A stretch of 64,000 nt of DNA, taken from NCBI RefSeq assembly GCF_019931145.1, contig NZ_JAIOUV010000008.1:1-64000 (forward strand), in the 5' to 3' direction. The DNA is from Marinicella meishanensis (GTDB taxonomy: Bacteria; Pseudomonadota; Gammaproteobacteria; Xanthomonadales; Marinicellaceae). The notes under the pieces are model-generated. The model made no database searches. It was given only the letters and a program-made list of their open reading frames with translations, and was not told where the DNA came from. Positions 1 to 9,968 of this stretch are shown here, in pieces (positions within the stretch are counted from its first letter, which is position 1; each line of letters opens with the position of its first letter). Both the position numbers and the translations under genes were made by a program.

Positions 1-3000
1 CCTGTACCGGTGTGGAAACCGATGCCACCGTAACCATTCCTGGTTACGTTTGTGGCGCTGAGGCCGGTAACGAAGTGACTTGTACCGCCACCGCCGGCCA
101 AAACGGCGTCGATGGTGATGAACAAGCCACCGTCACCGATGCCGCGGGCAATGCCAGCATGGCCAATGCCTTCTTTACTTTGGATGACACCCCTCCAGCC
201 GCGGCTGTGTGTGTGGTCAGCCCCAATCCAGCCAATGACGGCACCGCTTTGACCGCGACTTGTACCGGTGTAGAGACCGGCGCCACCGTGTCAATCCCCA
301 ACTACGTGTGTGGGGCCGAAGCGGGTAACCAAGTGATCTGTACCGCCACCGCAGGTGCAGGCGGCGTGACTGGCGATGAAACCGCCACCACCACCGACAC
401 CGCCGGTAACAGTGCGACATCGAACGTGCCATTCACTTTGGACAACACGCCACCGGCGGTTCCGGTCTGTACCGTGACTCCCGATCCGGCCAACAATGGC
501 ACCGCCCTGACCGCCACCTGTACCGGCGTGGAAACCGGGGCGACATTAACCATCCCAGGTTATGTCTGTGGCGCCGAAGCAGGCAACGCTGTGATTTGTA
601 CAGCCACGGCGGGCCAAAACGGTGTGGATGGTGATGAACAAGCCACCGTCACCGATCAAGCGGGTAATGCCAGCGTGGCCGATGCCTTCTTCACTTTGGA
701 CAACACACCACCGACTGCGGCTGTGTGTGTGGTCAGTCCCAACCCAGCCAATGACGGCACCGCCCTCACCGCGACTTGTACCGGTGTAGAGACCGGCGCC
801 ACCGTCTCGATCCCCAACTACGTGTGTGGGGCCGAAGCCGGCAACCAAGTGATTTGTAACGCCACCGCAGGCGCAGGCGGCGTGACTGGCGATGAAACCG
901 CCACCACCACCGACACCGCTGGCAACAGCGCCACATCGAACGTGCCGTTCACTTTGGACAACACGCCACCGACCATTGGTACTTGTACCGTGACCCCAGA
1001 CCCGGCCAACAACGGCACCGTGGTCACCGCCAATTGTACTGGCGTGGAAGCCGGTGCCACCTTGACCATCCCGGGCTATGTTTGTAGTGATGGCGGCGGT
1101 GGTAACTGGTCTTGTACCGGCACCGTGGGTGTCTCCGGCGTGGACGGCGATGAAACCGCCACCGCCACCGATGCGGCCGGCAATACCGCCACCACCCCAG
1201 CCAACTTCACCCTGGACAACACGCCACCGGCTGTCCCAGTCTGTACCGTGTCTCCTGATCCAGCCAACAACGGCACCGCCTTGACTGCGACCTGTACGGG
1301 CGTGGAAACCGGGGCAACCTTAACCATTCCAGGTTATGTCTGTGGCGCCGAAACCGGCAATGAAGTGACCTGTACCGCCACCGCAGGCCAGAATGGCGTG
1401 GATGGTGATGAGCAAGCCACCGTTACTGATGACGCTGGTAACACCAGTGTGGCTGATGCCTTCTTCACCCTGGACAACACCCCTCCGGCAGTTCCGGTCT
1501 GTACCGTGTCTCCTGATCCAGCCAACAACGGCACCGCCTTGACCGCCACCTGTACCGGCGTGGAAACCGGTGCCACCGTGACCATTCCTGGTTACGTTTG
1601 TGGCGCTGAGGCCGGTAACGAAGTGACTTGTACCGCCACTGCTGGCCAAAACGGCGTGGATGGTGATGAACAAGCCACCGTCACCGATGCCGCCGGTAAT
1701 GCCAGCGTGGCCGATGCCTCCTTCATTTTGGACAACACCCCACCGGCTGCCGCTGTGTGTGTGGTCAGCCCCAACCCAGCCAATGACGGCACCGCTTTGA
1801 CCGCGACTTGTACCGGTGTAGAGACCGGCGCCACCGTGTCAATCCCCAACTACGTCTGTGGGGCCGAAGCGGGTAACCAAGTGACCTGTACCGCCACCGC
1901 AGGTGCAGGCGGCGTGACTGGCGATGAAACCGCCACCACCACCGACACCGCCGGTAACAGTGCGACATCGAACGTGCCATTCACTTTGGACAACACGCCA
2001 CCGGCGGTTCCGGTCTGTACCGTGACCCCTGATCCGGCCAACAATGGCACCGCCCTGACCGCCACCTGTACTGGCGTGGAATCCGATGCGGTCGTCACCA
2101 TCCCCGGTTACGTGTGTGGTGCTGAGTCAGGCAATGAAGTGACTTGTACCGCCACCGCCGGCCAAAACGGCGTGGATGGCGATGAACAAGCCACCGTCAC
2201 CGATCAAGCGGGTAATGCCAGCGTGGCCGATGCCTTCTTCACCCTGGACAACACCCCGCCAACCATTGGCACCTGTACCGTGACCCCTGACCCAGCCAAC
2301 AACGGCACCGCTTTGACTGCCACCTGTACCGGCGTGGAAACCGATGCCGTGGTGACCATTCCTGGTTACGTCTGTGGCGCCGAGTCAGGCAATCAAGTGA
2401 TTTGTACGGCCACCGCTGGACAAAACGGCGTGGATGGCGATGAAACCGCCACCGCCACCGATGCCGCTGGCAACACCGCCACCACCCCAGCACCTTTCGT
2501 GTTGGACAACGTGGCCCCACCGGCCCCAGTGATCAATGCCCCAACCAATGGCGATCCGGTGACTGGTACCGGTGAACCCGGTGCCACCGTCACCGTCACC
2601 ACCCCTTCTGGGGCCACCTGTACCGCCGTGGTGCAGTTGGACGGCACCTGGTCTTGTTCCTTGTTCCCCACCCCAGTGGATGGTGAGGACATCACCGCCA
2701 CCCAAGAAGATGAAGCAGGCAACACCTCACCACCAACCACGGTGGTCGGTGGCATTGACCTGACCGCACCTTCGGCACCGGTGATCAACCCCGTGGTTGA
2801 AAACACCGACCCCATCACCGGTACCGCTGAGCCATTCACCGTCATCAACCTCACCGGTGTGAGCTGTGACAATGATCCGGTGATCACCAACGCCAGCGGC
2901 GTGTGGACTTGTGTCACCAGCACATCCTTGCCATTGACCCCAGGTGATTTGATTGTGGCCACCGCCACCGATGCGGCCGGTAATGTGTCACAACCAGCCA

Positions 3001-5450
3001 GCACCACGGTGGGCAATTCAGCCACCCAATCGGTGGCCCCCACCGTTAATCCGGTGCCCAATGGCGCCACTGAGATCACCGGTACCGCGGTACCGGGTTC
3101 GACCATTGATGTGGATGGCATCACCTGCAGCAATGCACCGGTCACAGCCAATGCCAGTGGTGATTGGATCTGTTTGTCACCCAACCCCGTGCCAGTGACC
3201 GATGACATCATCATGGTCACCGCCACCCAAAGTGGTTTGTTGGAAAGTCCACCGGTCTCAACCACCGTGTATGATCCAGGCACCACCGCCCCACCCGCGC
3301 CACAAGTGAACCCCACCGATGGTGATCCGGTCTCCGGCACCACCATCCCCAATGGGGACATCACGGTGTTGGACGATTTGGGCAATGTGTTGTGTACCAC
3401 CACCGCCGATGCCGCCGGCAATTTCTCTTGTTCACCAGTGTTTCCATTGCCTGCACACAATGATGTGTTGAGTGTGATCGTCACCGACAGCAACGGCAAC
3501 TCGTCGTTGCCCACCCAAGTGGTGGTTGATTCGCAAGCACCGACTGCTCCGGTGTGTACCGTGAGTCCGGATCCGGCCAACACCGGCACCGCCCTGACCG
3601 CCACCTGTACCGGTGTGGAAACCGATGCCACCGTAACCATTCCTGGTTACGTTTGTGGCGCTGAGGCCGGTAACGAAGTGACTTGTACCGCCACTGCTGG
3701 CCAAAACGGCGTCGATGGTGATGAACAAGCCACCATCACTGACATCGTTGGCAACAGCAACACCGCTGACGTGTTCTTCACCTTGGACGACACCCCACCG
3801 GCAGTACCGGTGTGTACCGTGGTACCTGACCCAGCCAGCACTGGCACCGCTTTGACCGCCACTTGTACCGGTGTGGAAACCGATGCGGTGGTGACCATTC
3901 CGGGTTATGTCTGCGGCGCCGAAGCCGGCAATGAAGTGGTGTGTACCGCCACCGCCGGCCAAAACGGCGTGGATGGCGATGAACAAGCCACCATCACCGA
4001 CTTGGCGGGCAATGCCAGCAACGCCAATGTGTTCTTCACTTTGGATGACACCCCACCAGTGGCTGGGGCCATCACCTCAATCAGTGATGACACCGGTGTC
4101 AGCAACACCGACTTCATCACCAATGACAACACCTTGTTGATCAATGGCACCGCGGAAGCCGGCGCCAGCGTGGAAGTGTTCGTCGATGGCCTGTCCATTG
4201 GCACCACCACCGCCGATGGCAGTGGCAATTGGACCTTTGACTACACCGGCACCACCTTGGTTGATGGCGATTATGACTTCAGTGTGGTGGTGACTGACGG
4301 CGCCGGCAATGTGTCGCCGCCTTCAGCCGATCAAACCGTTCGCATTGACACCGTGGCCCCAACAGCTGCCAGCATCACTTCGGTGTCTGACGACAATGGC
4401 GTCAGCAACAATGACTTCATCACCAATGACAACACCTTGTTGATCAATGGCACCGCGGAATCTGGCGCCACCGTTGAAGTGTTCCTCGATGGCCTGTCGA
4501 TTGGCACCACCACCGCCGATGGCACCGGTGCTTGGACTTTCGATTACACCGGGACGGTTTTGGCCAATGGCGATTATGTGTTGACCGCTGGGGTCACCGA
4601 CGCCGCAGGCAATGCCGGCCCTGCCTCTGCACCACAAGCGTTGACCATCGATGCCAGTGCCCCGGCTGCGCCGGTTTGTGTGGTCAGTCCAGACCCCGCC
4701 AGCACCGGTACCGCTTTGACGGCCACCTGTACGGGCGTGGAAACCGATGCCGTGGTGACCATCCCAGGCTACGTCTGTGGCGCCGAGTCAGGCAATGAAG
4801 TGACTTGTACCGCCACTGCCGGACAAAATGGCGTGGATGGTGATGAACAAGCCACCATCACCGATGTGGCTGGCAACAGCAACAATGCCGATGCCTTCTT
4901 CACGTTGGACGACACCCCACCGGCGGCACCGGTGTGTGTGGTCACGCCCAACCCGGCCAATGACGGCACCGCCTTGACCGCCACCTGTACCGGCGTGGAA
5001 ACCGATGCCACGGTGACCATCCCCAACTACGTGTGCGGCACCGAGTCGGGCAATCAAGTGATTTGTACCGGCACCGCAGGACCGGGCGGCGTGACTGGCG
5101 ATGAAACCGCCACCATCACCGATTTGGCGGGTAACAACAACACCACCATCGTGGCCTTCACCTTGGACAACACCCCGCCGGTAGCCCCGGTTTGTATCGT
5201 GTCGCCCAACCCAGCCAATGACGGCACCGCCCTCACCGCCACCTGTACTGGCGTGGAGAGCAATGCCACAGTGACCATTCCCAATTACGTGTGTGGCACC
5301 GAAGCAGGTAATCAGGTGATTTGTACTGGCACCGCAGGACCGGGCGGCGTGACCGGCGATGAAACCGCCACCATCACCGATCTGGCGGGTAACAGCAACA
5401 CCACCATCGCGGCCTTCACCCTGGACAATGTGGCACCGGCCACCCCGATC
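1..5450 (+). repeat. 258-bp coding tandem repeats in the giant repeat gene
   Basis: In-frame 258-bp units recur through 1-2510, 3540-4060 and 4665-5430. Copies about six units apart are nearly identical. The block near 190-530 matches the block near 1740-2080 with only scattered silent changes, an offset of 1548 bp (6 x 258). Bases 1-90 recur almost exactly at about 3603-3692. This points to recent segmental duplication or gene conversion, and to possible copy-number variation between strains. It also means a short-read assembly could collapse or expand the block. Confidence 0.9.
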
Positions 5451-6518
5451 ATCACTGCACCTGTGGATGGCACCACCATCAATGATGCCACGCCACTGGT
5501 GGTGGGTACCGGGGAACCCGATGCCATCATCACGGTGACCGGCCCCAGTGGTGAAAGTTGTACCACCACGGTGGATGTCAGTGGCAATTGGTCATGCACC
5601 TTGAGCCCGGCATTGGCCGATGGCAGCAACCTGATCACCGCCATCGCCGCCGATGAAGCCGGTAATGAGTCCGGTACCGACAGCGTCACAGTCACCATCA
5701 TTGCTGGACAAGCTTATGATTTGTTGATCAATGCTCCGGCTGAGTTGGTCACCACCGAGATGGGCGGCACCGACACCTTTGAAGTGTCCTTGCCTCTGAC
5801 CCCAACGGCCAACGTGACAGTCAATTTTTCCAGCAGCGACTTGACTGAAGGTACGGTGGCTCCAGGCTCAGTGACGTTCACCCCGAGCAATTGGGACCAA
5901 CCCGTGACCATCACCGTCACCGGGGTGGATGATGTGGACTACGATTTGGATCAGAATTACCAGATCATCACCTCGGCCTTGTCATCCGGTGACAGCAACT
6001 ATGACGGGGTGAACCCAGTTGATCTGGATGCGGTGAACATCGATGACGATGAAAGCCCGAACTTGACGGCCTTCATCACCAACTGTGTGGCTGGTGTGCA
6101 ACCTGATGAAGCCATGTTGTATGAACTGTACATCACCAACACGGGTAACAAAGACATCGTGGGCGCCACCGTGACAACGGTGATGGGCAATCAAGTCAGC
6201 ACGCCCACATGGGTCTGTCAAGGTGTGAATTGTGATGCCACCAGCGGATCCAATGACATCAACCAGACTGTGGATTTACCGGTCGGGGCAGAAATCGTGT
6301 ATTTGATTGACACCAATGTGACCGGGCCATTGATGTCATTCATTGACGTGGAAGGCGCCGTGGCCATGCCAGTCAGTGAAACCGATGTCGACCCCAGTGA
6401 CAATGTGGCATTTGACAGTGATTTGATCTACCAATTCATCTTCAAAAACAGCTTCGAATGTGTGGCACCTGGTACCGTGCAATCAACCAAGGCGTTGTTT
6501 GACTCGTTGCAGAAGTAA
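1..6518 (+). CDS. Giant secreted repeat protein with Cys-containing and Ig-like repeats (5'-truncated by window)
   Basis: The reading frame is open from base 3, so the true start lies upstream. At least 2171 residues are visible. The protein is almost all tandem domains. About 15 copies of an 86-residue unit (258 bp) start with [AIV]-x-x-C-[TV]-V-x-P-[DN]-P-A and end with F-T-L-D-[ND]-T-P-P. Each unit carries several Cys, and two subtypes (PDPANNG and NPANDG) are interspersed. Bacterial Ig-like units lie between them (around 2520-3540 and 4060-4660), including two near-identical units with N-D-N-T-L-L-I-N-G-T-A. The last ~270 residues hold a Calx-beta-like segment ending in N-I-D-D-D, a DUF11-like segment (Y-I-T-N-T-G-N-K-D) and a C-terminal F-I-F-K-N-S-F-E tail followed by 24 residues. 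No enzymatic motif was seen. The likely role is a surface or secreted adhesin, which is an inference from architecture. A strong terminator follows at once. Confidence 0.85.
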   Translation, partial: CTGVETDATVTIPGYVCGAEAGNEVTCTATAGQNGVDGDEQATVTDAAGNASMANAFFTLDDTPPAAAVCVVSPNPANDGTALTATCTGVETGATVSIPNYVCGAEAGNQVICTATAGAGGVTGDETATTTDTAGNSATSNVPFTLDNTPPAVPVCTVTPDPANNGTALTATCTGVETGATLTIPGYVCGAEAGNAVICTATAGQNGVDGDEQATVTDQAGNASVADAFFTLDNTPPTAAVCVVSPNPANDGTALTATCTGVETGATVSIPNYVCGAEAGNQVICNATAGAGGVTGDETATTTDTAGNSATSNVPFTLDNTPPTIGTCTVTPDPANNGTVVTANCTGVEAGATLTIPGYVCSDGGGGNWSCTGTVGVSGVDGDETATATDAAGNTATTPANFTLDNTPPAVPVCTVSPDPANNGTALTATCTGVETGATLTIPGYVCGAETGNEVTCTATAGQNGVDGDEQATVTDDAGNTSVADAFFTLDNTPPAVPVCTVSPDPANNGTALTATCTGVETGATVTIPGYVCGAEAGNEVTCTATAGQNGVDGDEQATVTDAAGNASVADASFILDNTPPAAAVCVVSPNPANDGTALTATCTGVETGATVSIPNYVCGAEAGNQVTCTATAGAGGVTGDETATTTDTAGNSATSNVPFTLDNTPPAVPVCTVTPDPANNGTALTATCTGVESDAVVTIPGYVCGAESGNEVTCTATAGQNGVDGDEQATVTDQAGNASVADAFFTLDNTPPTIGTCTVTPDPANNGTALTATCTGVETDAVVTIPGYVCGAESGNQVICTATAGQNGVDGDETATATDAAGNTATTPAPFVLDNVAPPAPVINAPTNGDPVTGTGEPGATVTVTTPSGATCTAVVQLDGTWSCSLFPTPVDGEDITATQEDEAGNTSPPTTVVGGIDLTAPSAPVINPVVENTDPITGTAEPFTVINLTGVSCDNDPVITNASGVWTCVTSTSLPLTPGDLIVATATDAAGNVSQPASTTVGNSATQSVAPTVNPVPNGATEITGTAVPGSTIDVDGITCSNAPVTANASGDWICLSPNPVPVTDDIIMVTATQSGLLESPPVSTTVYDPGTTAPPAPQVNPTDGDPVSGTTIPNGDITVLDDLGNVLCTTTADAAGNFSCSPVFPLPAHNDVLSVIVTDSNGNSSLPTQVVVDSQAPTAPVCTVSPDPANTGTALTATCTGVETDATVTIPGYVCGAEAGNEVTCTATAGQNGVDGDEQATITDIVGNSNTADVFFTLDDTPPAVPVCTVVPDPASTGTALTATCTGVETDAVVTIPGYVCGAEAGNEVVCTATAGQNGVDGDEQATITDLAGNASNANVFFTLDDTPPVAGAITSISDDTGVSNTDFITNDNTLLINGTAEAGASVEVFVDGLSIGTTTADGSGNWTFDYTGTTLVDGDYDFSVVVTDGAGNVSPPSADQTVRIDTVAPTAASITSVSDDNGVSNNDFITNDNTLLINGTAESGATVEVFLDGLSIGTTTADGTGAWTFDYTGTVLANGDYVLTAGVTDAAGNAGPASAPQALTIDASAPAAPVCVVSPDPASTGTALTATCTGVETDAVVTIPGYVCGAESGNEVTCTATAGQNGVDGDEQATITDVAGNSNNADAFFTLDDTPPAAPVCVVTPNPANDGTALTATCTGVETDATVTIPNYVCGTESGNQVICTGTAGPGGVTGDETATITDLAGNNNTTIVAFTLDNTPPVAPVCIVSPNPANDGTALTATCTGVESNATVTIPNYVCGTEAGNQVICTGTAGPGGVTGDETATITDLAGNSNTTIAAFTLDNVAPATPIITAPVDGTTINDATPLVVGTGEPDAIITVTGPSGESCTTTVDVSGNWSCTLSPALADGSNLITAIAADEAGNESGTDSVTVTIIAGQAYDLLINAPAELVTTEMGGTDTFEVSLPLTPTANVTVNFSSSDLTEGTVAPGSVTFTPSNWDQPVTITVTGVDDVDYDLDQNYQIITSALSSGDSNYDGVNPVDLDAVNIDDDESPNLTAFITNCVAGVQPDEAMLYELYITNTGNKDIVGATVTTVMGNQVSTPTWVCQGVNCDATSGSNDINQTVDLPVGAEIVYLIDTNVTGPLMSFIDVEGAVAMPVSETDVDPSDNVAFDSDLIYQFIFKNSFECVAPGTVQSTKALFDSLQK

Positions 6519-6536
6519 GCTGTTTTGTGTCTGAAC

Positions 6537-6566
6537 AAGGCCGGTCATCTTGACCGGCCTTTTTTT
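6537..6566 (+). terminator. Rho-independent terminator of the giant repeat gene
   Basis: A 10-bp stem AAGGCCGGTC/GACCGGCCTT with a five-base loop is followed by seven T. It starts 18 bases after the stop codon of the repeat gene. Confidence 0.9.
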
Positions 6567-6614
6567 GTCAGAAAGGCAGTCAGCCGACTGCTCGATGGAT
6601 CTCAGGCAAATTGA

Positions 6615-7250
6615 TTAAGGAGCCAGGCGATCAATGCGCCATTCATCGCCATCCTGTTGATACAAGAAGCGGTCGTGTAAGCGATTGGCTCGGCCCTGCC
6701 AAAATTCATAACTGACTGGCTTGATGCGGTAGCCACCCCAAGCATCAGGCAAAGGAATGGTGCCGGCTTTGAATTTCTCTTTCATTTGTCGCAGCATGGT
6801 TTGCAACACCGAACGGCCTGAAATGACCTGGCTTTGTTCCGAAATCCAAGCCCCCAGTTGAGAACCCCGGGGTCGTGAGGTGAAGTATTTGAAAGACTCT
6901 TGTTTGGAAATTTTTTCCACCGGACCTGAAATCCGCACCTGGCGTTCCAAGTCATACCAGGGAAACAACACCGAGGCCTGTGGGTTGTCGGCCAATTCAT
7001 TGGCTTTGGCACTGCGGTAGTTGGTGAAAAACACGAAGCCTTGTTGATCAAAAATTTTCAACAGAACGGTCCGCACTTGTGGCATGCCATCAGGTCTGAC
7101 GGTGGCCAGGCACATGGCATTGACTTCTTTGATTTCAGCGGTCCTGGCTTGTTCAAACCACAGGGAAAATTGCGCCAAGGGGTCTCTCTTTAAGTCTTTT
7201 CTGCTGAGCCCCGATTGGGTGTATTCTTTTCTGATGGCACCGATGTCCAT
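6615..7250 (-). CDS. pdxH: Pyridoxamine 5'-phosphate oxidase
   Basis: An FMN-dependent cytosolic oxidase that converts pyridoxamine or pyridoxine 5'-phosphate to pyridoxal 5'-phosphate, the last step of vitamin B6 synthesis and salvage. At 211 aa it has the usual family length. Family features visible are the N-terminal D-P-[LF]-x-x-F-x-x-W-x-x-[EQ]-A segment, the FMN-binding R-T-V-L-L-K and F-F-T-N-Y-x-S-x-K stretches, S-R-P-x-x-S-x-x-G-A-W-x-S-x-Q-S and the C-terminal G-R-x-x-R-L-H-D-R-F. It is the last gene of a minus-strand run and starts one base after the stop of the GldG-like gene, so it is probably co-transcribed with the ABC genes. That pairing is not functionally obvious. Confidence 0.97.
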   Translation of the reverse strand: MDIGAIRKEYTQSGLSRKDLKRDPLAQFSLWFEQARTAEIKEVNAMCLATVRPDGMPQVRTVLLKIFDQQGFVFFTNYRSAKANELADNPQASVLFPWYDLERQVRISGPVEKISKQESFKYFTSRPRGSQLGAWISEQSQVISGRSVLQTMLRQMKEKFKAGTIPLPDAWGGYRIKPVSYEFWQGRANRLHDRFLYQQDGDEWRIDRLAP

Positions 7251-7251
7251 G

Positions 7252-8409
7252 TTAACCTCGTTTCAGTTTTCGCCAATGATACAACGCCAACAACAAAAAC
7301 AACAACGGCAAAACCAATAACATCAATGCCGCAAAGGACAACACCTCTTGCGGCGTCAGCAACAACTGGGTTTGGCCGTGCCCAATGCTGGGCAAATCGA
7401 TGCGGTCATCGTGTAACAACAACCAGTCCAACAAACGAAATGACATTTCCAGGTTGCCACCATCATACAGGTGTTCATCGCTCAAAAAATCAATGTCACC
7501 CACCACCAGCAAGCGGCTGTTGCCCAGCTGCCCGGTGGCCGCCAGGGTTTGGCCTTGTTCATTTTGCCAGAGGCTTTGGTTGGCCGTCTCAAAGGGCATG
7601 GCACCCACCAAATTCAGCGGCCGATCAAAGGCTTCGTTCAATGGATGGGCTGGAAAATGCTTGATCACCAGCGACCCTTGGTGGTAACCGTCGGTGGGCA
7701 TGACATCGAACATCAAAGCCAAATTGGGTTGGGCTTGGATGGTGGTGGGATCGGCCAGCCACAGCAAGCTGATGCCTTGATTGAATTGTTGTTCCAACCA
7801 TGTCACGGCGGTGTCATCCAGGGTCTGAGCGGGTGCCGGCAAAACCACCAATTGGGTTTGGGCAGGCAACTGTAAACTCGGGTTCCAGGACAACACGGCG
7901 GCTGGATAATTGGCCGCAGCCATGGCATTCAGCCACGCATTCAGGCTGCCAGCCTGACCCGGATTGAAGGACCGGCCGCCCACCTGATCCAACAGCACCA
8001 CCCATCGATCTTGGGGCTGATCCAGCTGTTTCAGGCCGTTGAAAAAAGCTTCATAAGACAAAGTCGACAGTTTGAAAGATTGATCGCCGTCGCGAATCAC
8101 CATTTCCCCTTGTTGGGTGATGTTGAGCTGTTGGACCCAGTCTTGGTGTTGGCTGGGATCCAGAAAATTCACTTCAACCCGGGGCAATACCGCCAGCAAT
8201 GGCTGCAAGAAATTTCCCACCAAACTGGCTGCAGCAGAATCCGGCAAGGCAAAAACATCAATGACCAACTCATCTTGTTGCGCCAATACTTGCTGGGCTG
8301 ACGGGGGGATCAAATCGGCGTATGCATGCTGCGGATGCCAATTGGGCAACCATCGGGCCGCGCCATAAACCAGTACCAACCACACCACCAGTACCCAATA
8401 GCGAATCAC
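7252..8409 (-). CDS. GldG-like auxiliary protein of an ABC transporter
   Basis: A 385-residue membrane-anchored protein. It has an N-terminal hydrophobic segment (Y-W-V-L-V-V-W-L-V-L-V-Y), a long extracytoplasmic domain of the ABC_transp_aux/DUF4350 type and a C-terminal transmembrane helix ending in R-K-L-K-R-G. It occupies the position of GldG in GldA-GldF-GldG exporters: ATPase, then permease, then this protein. I chose the GTG at 8409, which overlaps the permease stop as GTGA. A longer frame reaches upstream to 8520, but its first 37 residues lie inside the permease gene and look like shadow coding. The substrate is unknown. In non-gliding bacteria such systems have no settled function. 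Confidence 0.8.
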   Translation of the reverse strand: MIRYWVLVVWLVLVYGAARWLPNWHPQHAYADLIPPSAQQVLAQQDELVIDVFALPDSAAASLVGNFLQPLLAVLPRVEVNFLDPSQHQDWVQQLNITQQGEMVIRDGDQSFKLSTLSYEAFFNGLKQLDQPQDRWVVLLDQVGGRSFNPGQAGSLNAWLNAMAAANYPAAVLSWNPSLQLPAQTQLVVLPAPAQTLDDTAVTWLEQQFNQGISLLWLADPTTIQAQPNLALMFDVMPTDGYHQGSLVIKHFPAHPLNEAFDRPLNLVGAMPFETANQSLWQNEQGQTLAATGQLGNSRLLVVGDIDFLSDEHLYDGGNLEMSFRLLDWLLLHDDRIDLPSIGHGQTQLLLTPQEVLSFAALMLLVLPLLFLLLALYHWRKLKRG

Positions 8410-9152
8410 AACTGCCGCCTCAAGCGAGTGACTTGGTGGCCCGCCAACCACAGCAGCACCCAGCTGCCCAAGCCAAAATACAACACCGAACTCAAGCCCA
8501 CTTCGGCGGCCATGAACCACTGCAAATGATGGGCTGGTGACATCAGAACCAACCAGTTGATGCCATATTCATCGCCCACCCCGGGGCCACCCAATATCCA
8601 CAGCATCACAAACACCACCGCATTCAATAACACGGCAGTACCGGCTTGTTGACAATGGCTGGACAGCAACAAACCCAAGGCTGTGAACCAGCACAACAGC
8701 AACACCATGCCCAACACCCCACAAGCCACTTGTAACCAATCCACCGCGCCGCCCACCTGCAGCAATGCGGTCATCACCAGCACGTGCAACAAGACAAAAG
8801 CCAACACCCCAGATTGGGCTTTGAATTTATTCCAGATCAGGGCATGATCGCTGCTGCGGTTGATCAACAAGTACCACAGGGTTTGTTGCGATCGTTCTTT
8901 GGCGATGGCCAGACCGCTGGTATAAGCCACCAACAACAGACTCAATTTGACCACCATCAACATCATGGGCACCCACAGGTTTTGGGTGATGGTTGGTGGA
9001 TTGGGCAGTTGCACCAAGGCCGACTGTAAACTGTTGTAGCGGTCAATCATCTGCCAGCCCATCCAGGCCATCAAAAAGCTCAACACCGCCAGCATCAACC
9101 AAGTGCCTGGCGCGCGAAAAATCAGCTTGCGGTCCTTGCTGCTCGGATTCAC
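8406..9152 (-). CDS. ABC-2 type transporter permease (GldF-like)
   Basis: A 248-residue integral membrane protein with about six hydrophobic helices. The first is residues 14-34 (T-W-L-M-L-A-V-L-S-F-L-M-A-W-M-G-W), followed by a periplasmic loop, as is typical of ABC-2 permeases. Its start overlaps the ATPase gene by four bases (ATGA) and its end overlaps the GldG-like gene by four (GTGA), so the three are translationally coupled. It would form the membrane channel for the ATPase encoded just upstream. Confidence 0.85.
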   Translation of the reverse strand: MNPSSKDRKLIFRAPGTWLMLAVLSFLMAWMGWQMIDRYNSLQSALVQLPNPPTITQNLWVPMMLMVVKLSLLLVAYTSGLAIAKERSQQTLWYLLINRSSDHALIWNKFKAQSGVLAFVLLHVLVMTALLQVGGAVDWLQVACGVLGMVLLLCWFTALGLLLSSHCQQAGTAVLLNAVVFVMLWILGGPGVGDEYGINWLVLMSPAHHLQWFMAAEVGLSSVLYFGLGSWVLLWLAGHQVTRLRRQL

Positions 9153-9886
9153 CAGCCACCCCCCACTTGGGTTGGGGACTGATGGTCCACAGACACGGCA
9201 TGGAATTGTTGCATGACCCCTTGGTACAGTTCATTGAACGGTTGCTCTTGGTGGTAAGCTGCGGCATGCAACACGCGGCCCCGATGCATCACCACGACCC
9301 AATCGGCCATGGCTTCGGCTTCATGCATGATGTGGGTGGCCATCACCACCGTTTGCGCTTGACGCCAATTGGCCACCTGCTGTTTGAACAACATCATGAC
9401 CTCGGGGTCCATGCCATTCATCGGTTCATCCAGCAGCAGCAACCCGGCTTGAGACAGGGTCAATTGGGCCATGGACAAGCGTTGTCGAAAACCCAACGAC
9501 AGATGGGCCGTTAATTTGTTTGCCTCAGCCTGTAACTGCCAGGCACTGAGGACCTCATCGATCGAGGTGGTTGGGGTCATGGCAGATTGATCCGCCACGA
9601 ATTGCAACTGTTCAGTCACCGTCAAGTGTGGATAAAAAACCGCCGGTTCCGGCATCAAAAACGCCCCACCGGAATCACTCATTGAACCAGACCCAGAGTC
9701 GGGTTGACTGATGCCAGCCAACACCCGCAACAAAGAGGACTTGCCGGCACCATTGGCCCCCAGCAAAACCGTGATGCCAGGAGTCGGTAATTCCACCGTC
9801 ACATCATCCAAGATTTTTTGTCCAGAACGGGTCAAATTTATTTGTTTTAATTTCAACTGCTTGGAAAATTCAGTGGCTTTATCCAT
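9149..9886 (-). CDS. ABC transporter ATP-binding protein (GldA-like)
   Basis: A 245-residue ATPase subunit, first gene of the minus-strand set ATPase-permease-GldG-like-pdxH. The Walker A motif G-A-N-G-A-G-K-S-S is at residues 43-51. A variant signature L-S-L-G-F-R-Q-R-L, Walker B L-L-L-L-D-E-P, the D-loop and the switch His (A-T-H) are all visible. The signature has S-L-G-F-R-Q rather than S-G-G-Q, which is seen in the GldA/CcmA/DrrA-like subfamily of exporters. It sits divergently from the desaturase gene with 82 bases between them, so both promoters must lie there. Confidence 0.9.
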   Translation of the reverse strand: MDKATEFSKQLKLKQINLTRSGQKILDDVTVELPTPGITVLLGANGAGKSSLLRVLAGISQPDSGSGSMSDSGGAFLMPEPAVFYPHLTVTEQLQFVADQSAMTPTTSIDEVLSAWQLQAEANKLTAHLSLGFRQRLSMAQLTLSQAGLLLLDEPMNGMDPEVMMLFKQQVANWRQAQTVVMATHIMHEAEAMADWVVVMHRGRVLHAAAYHQEQPFNELYQGVMQQFHAVSVDHQSPTQVGGGW

Positions 9887-9968
9887 ACGTCAGGGTACGT
9901 GTTTTTCTCTGGCTATTGTCAATTGATTTCATTATAGTGAGCATTCCCGATAAAACAAACCTCTAATT

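Noticed and set aside
2393-3640. A 415-residue minus-strand frame inside the giant repeat gene
   Set aside because: It is the mirror of the repetitive plus-strand coding sequence. The many other minus frames over 1-6400 repeat with the same 258-bp period, and none has a ribosome site or family resemblance.
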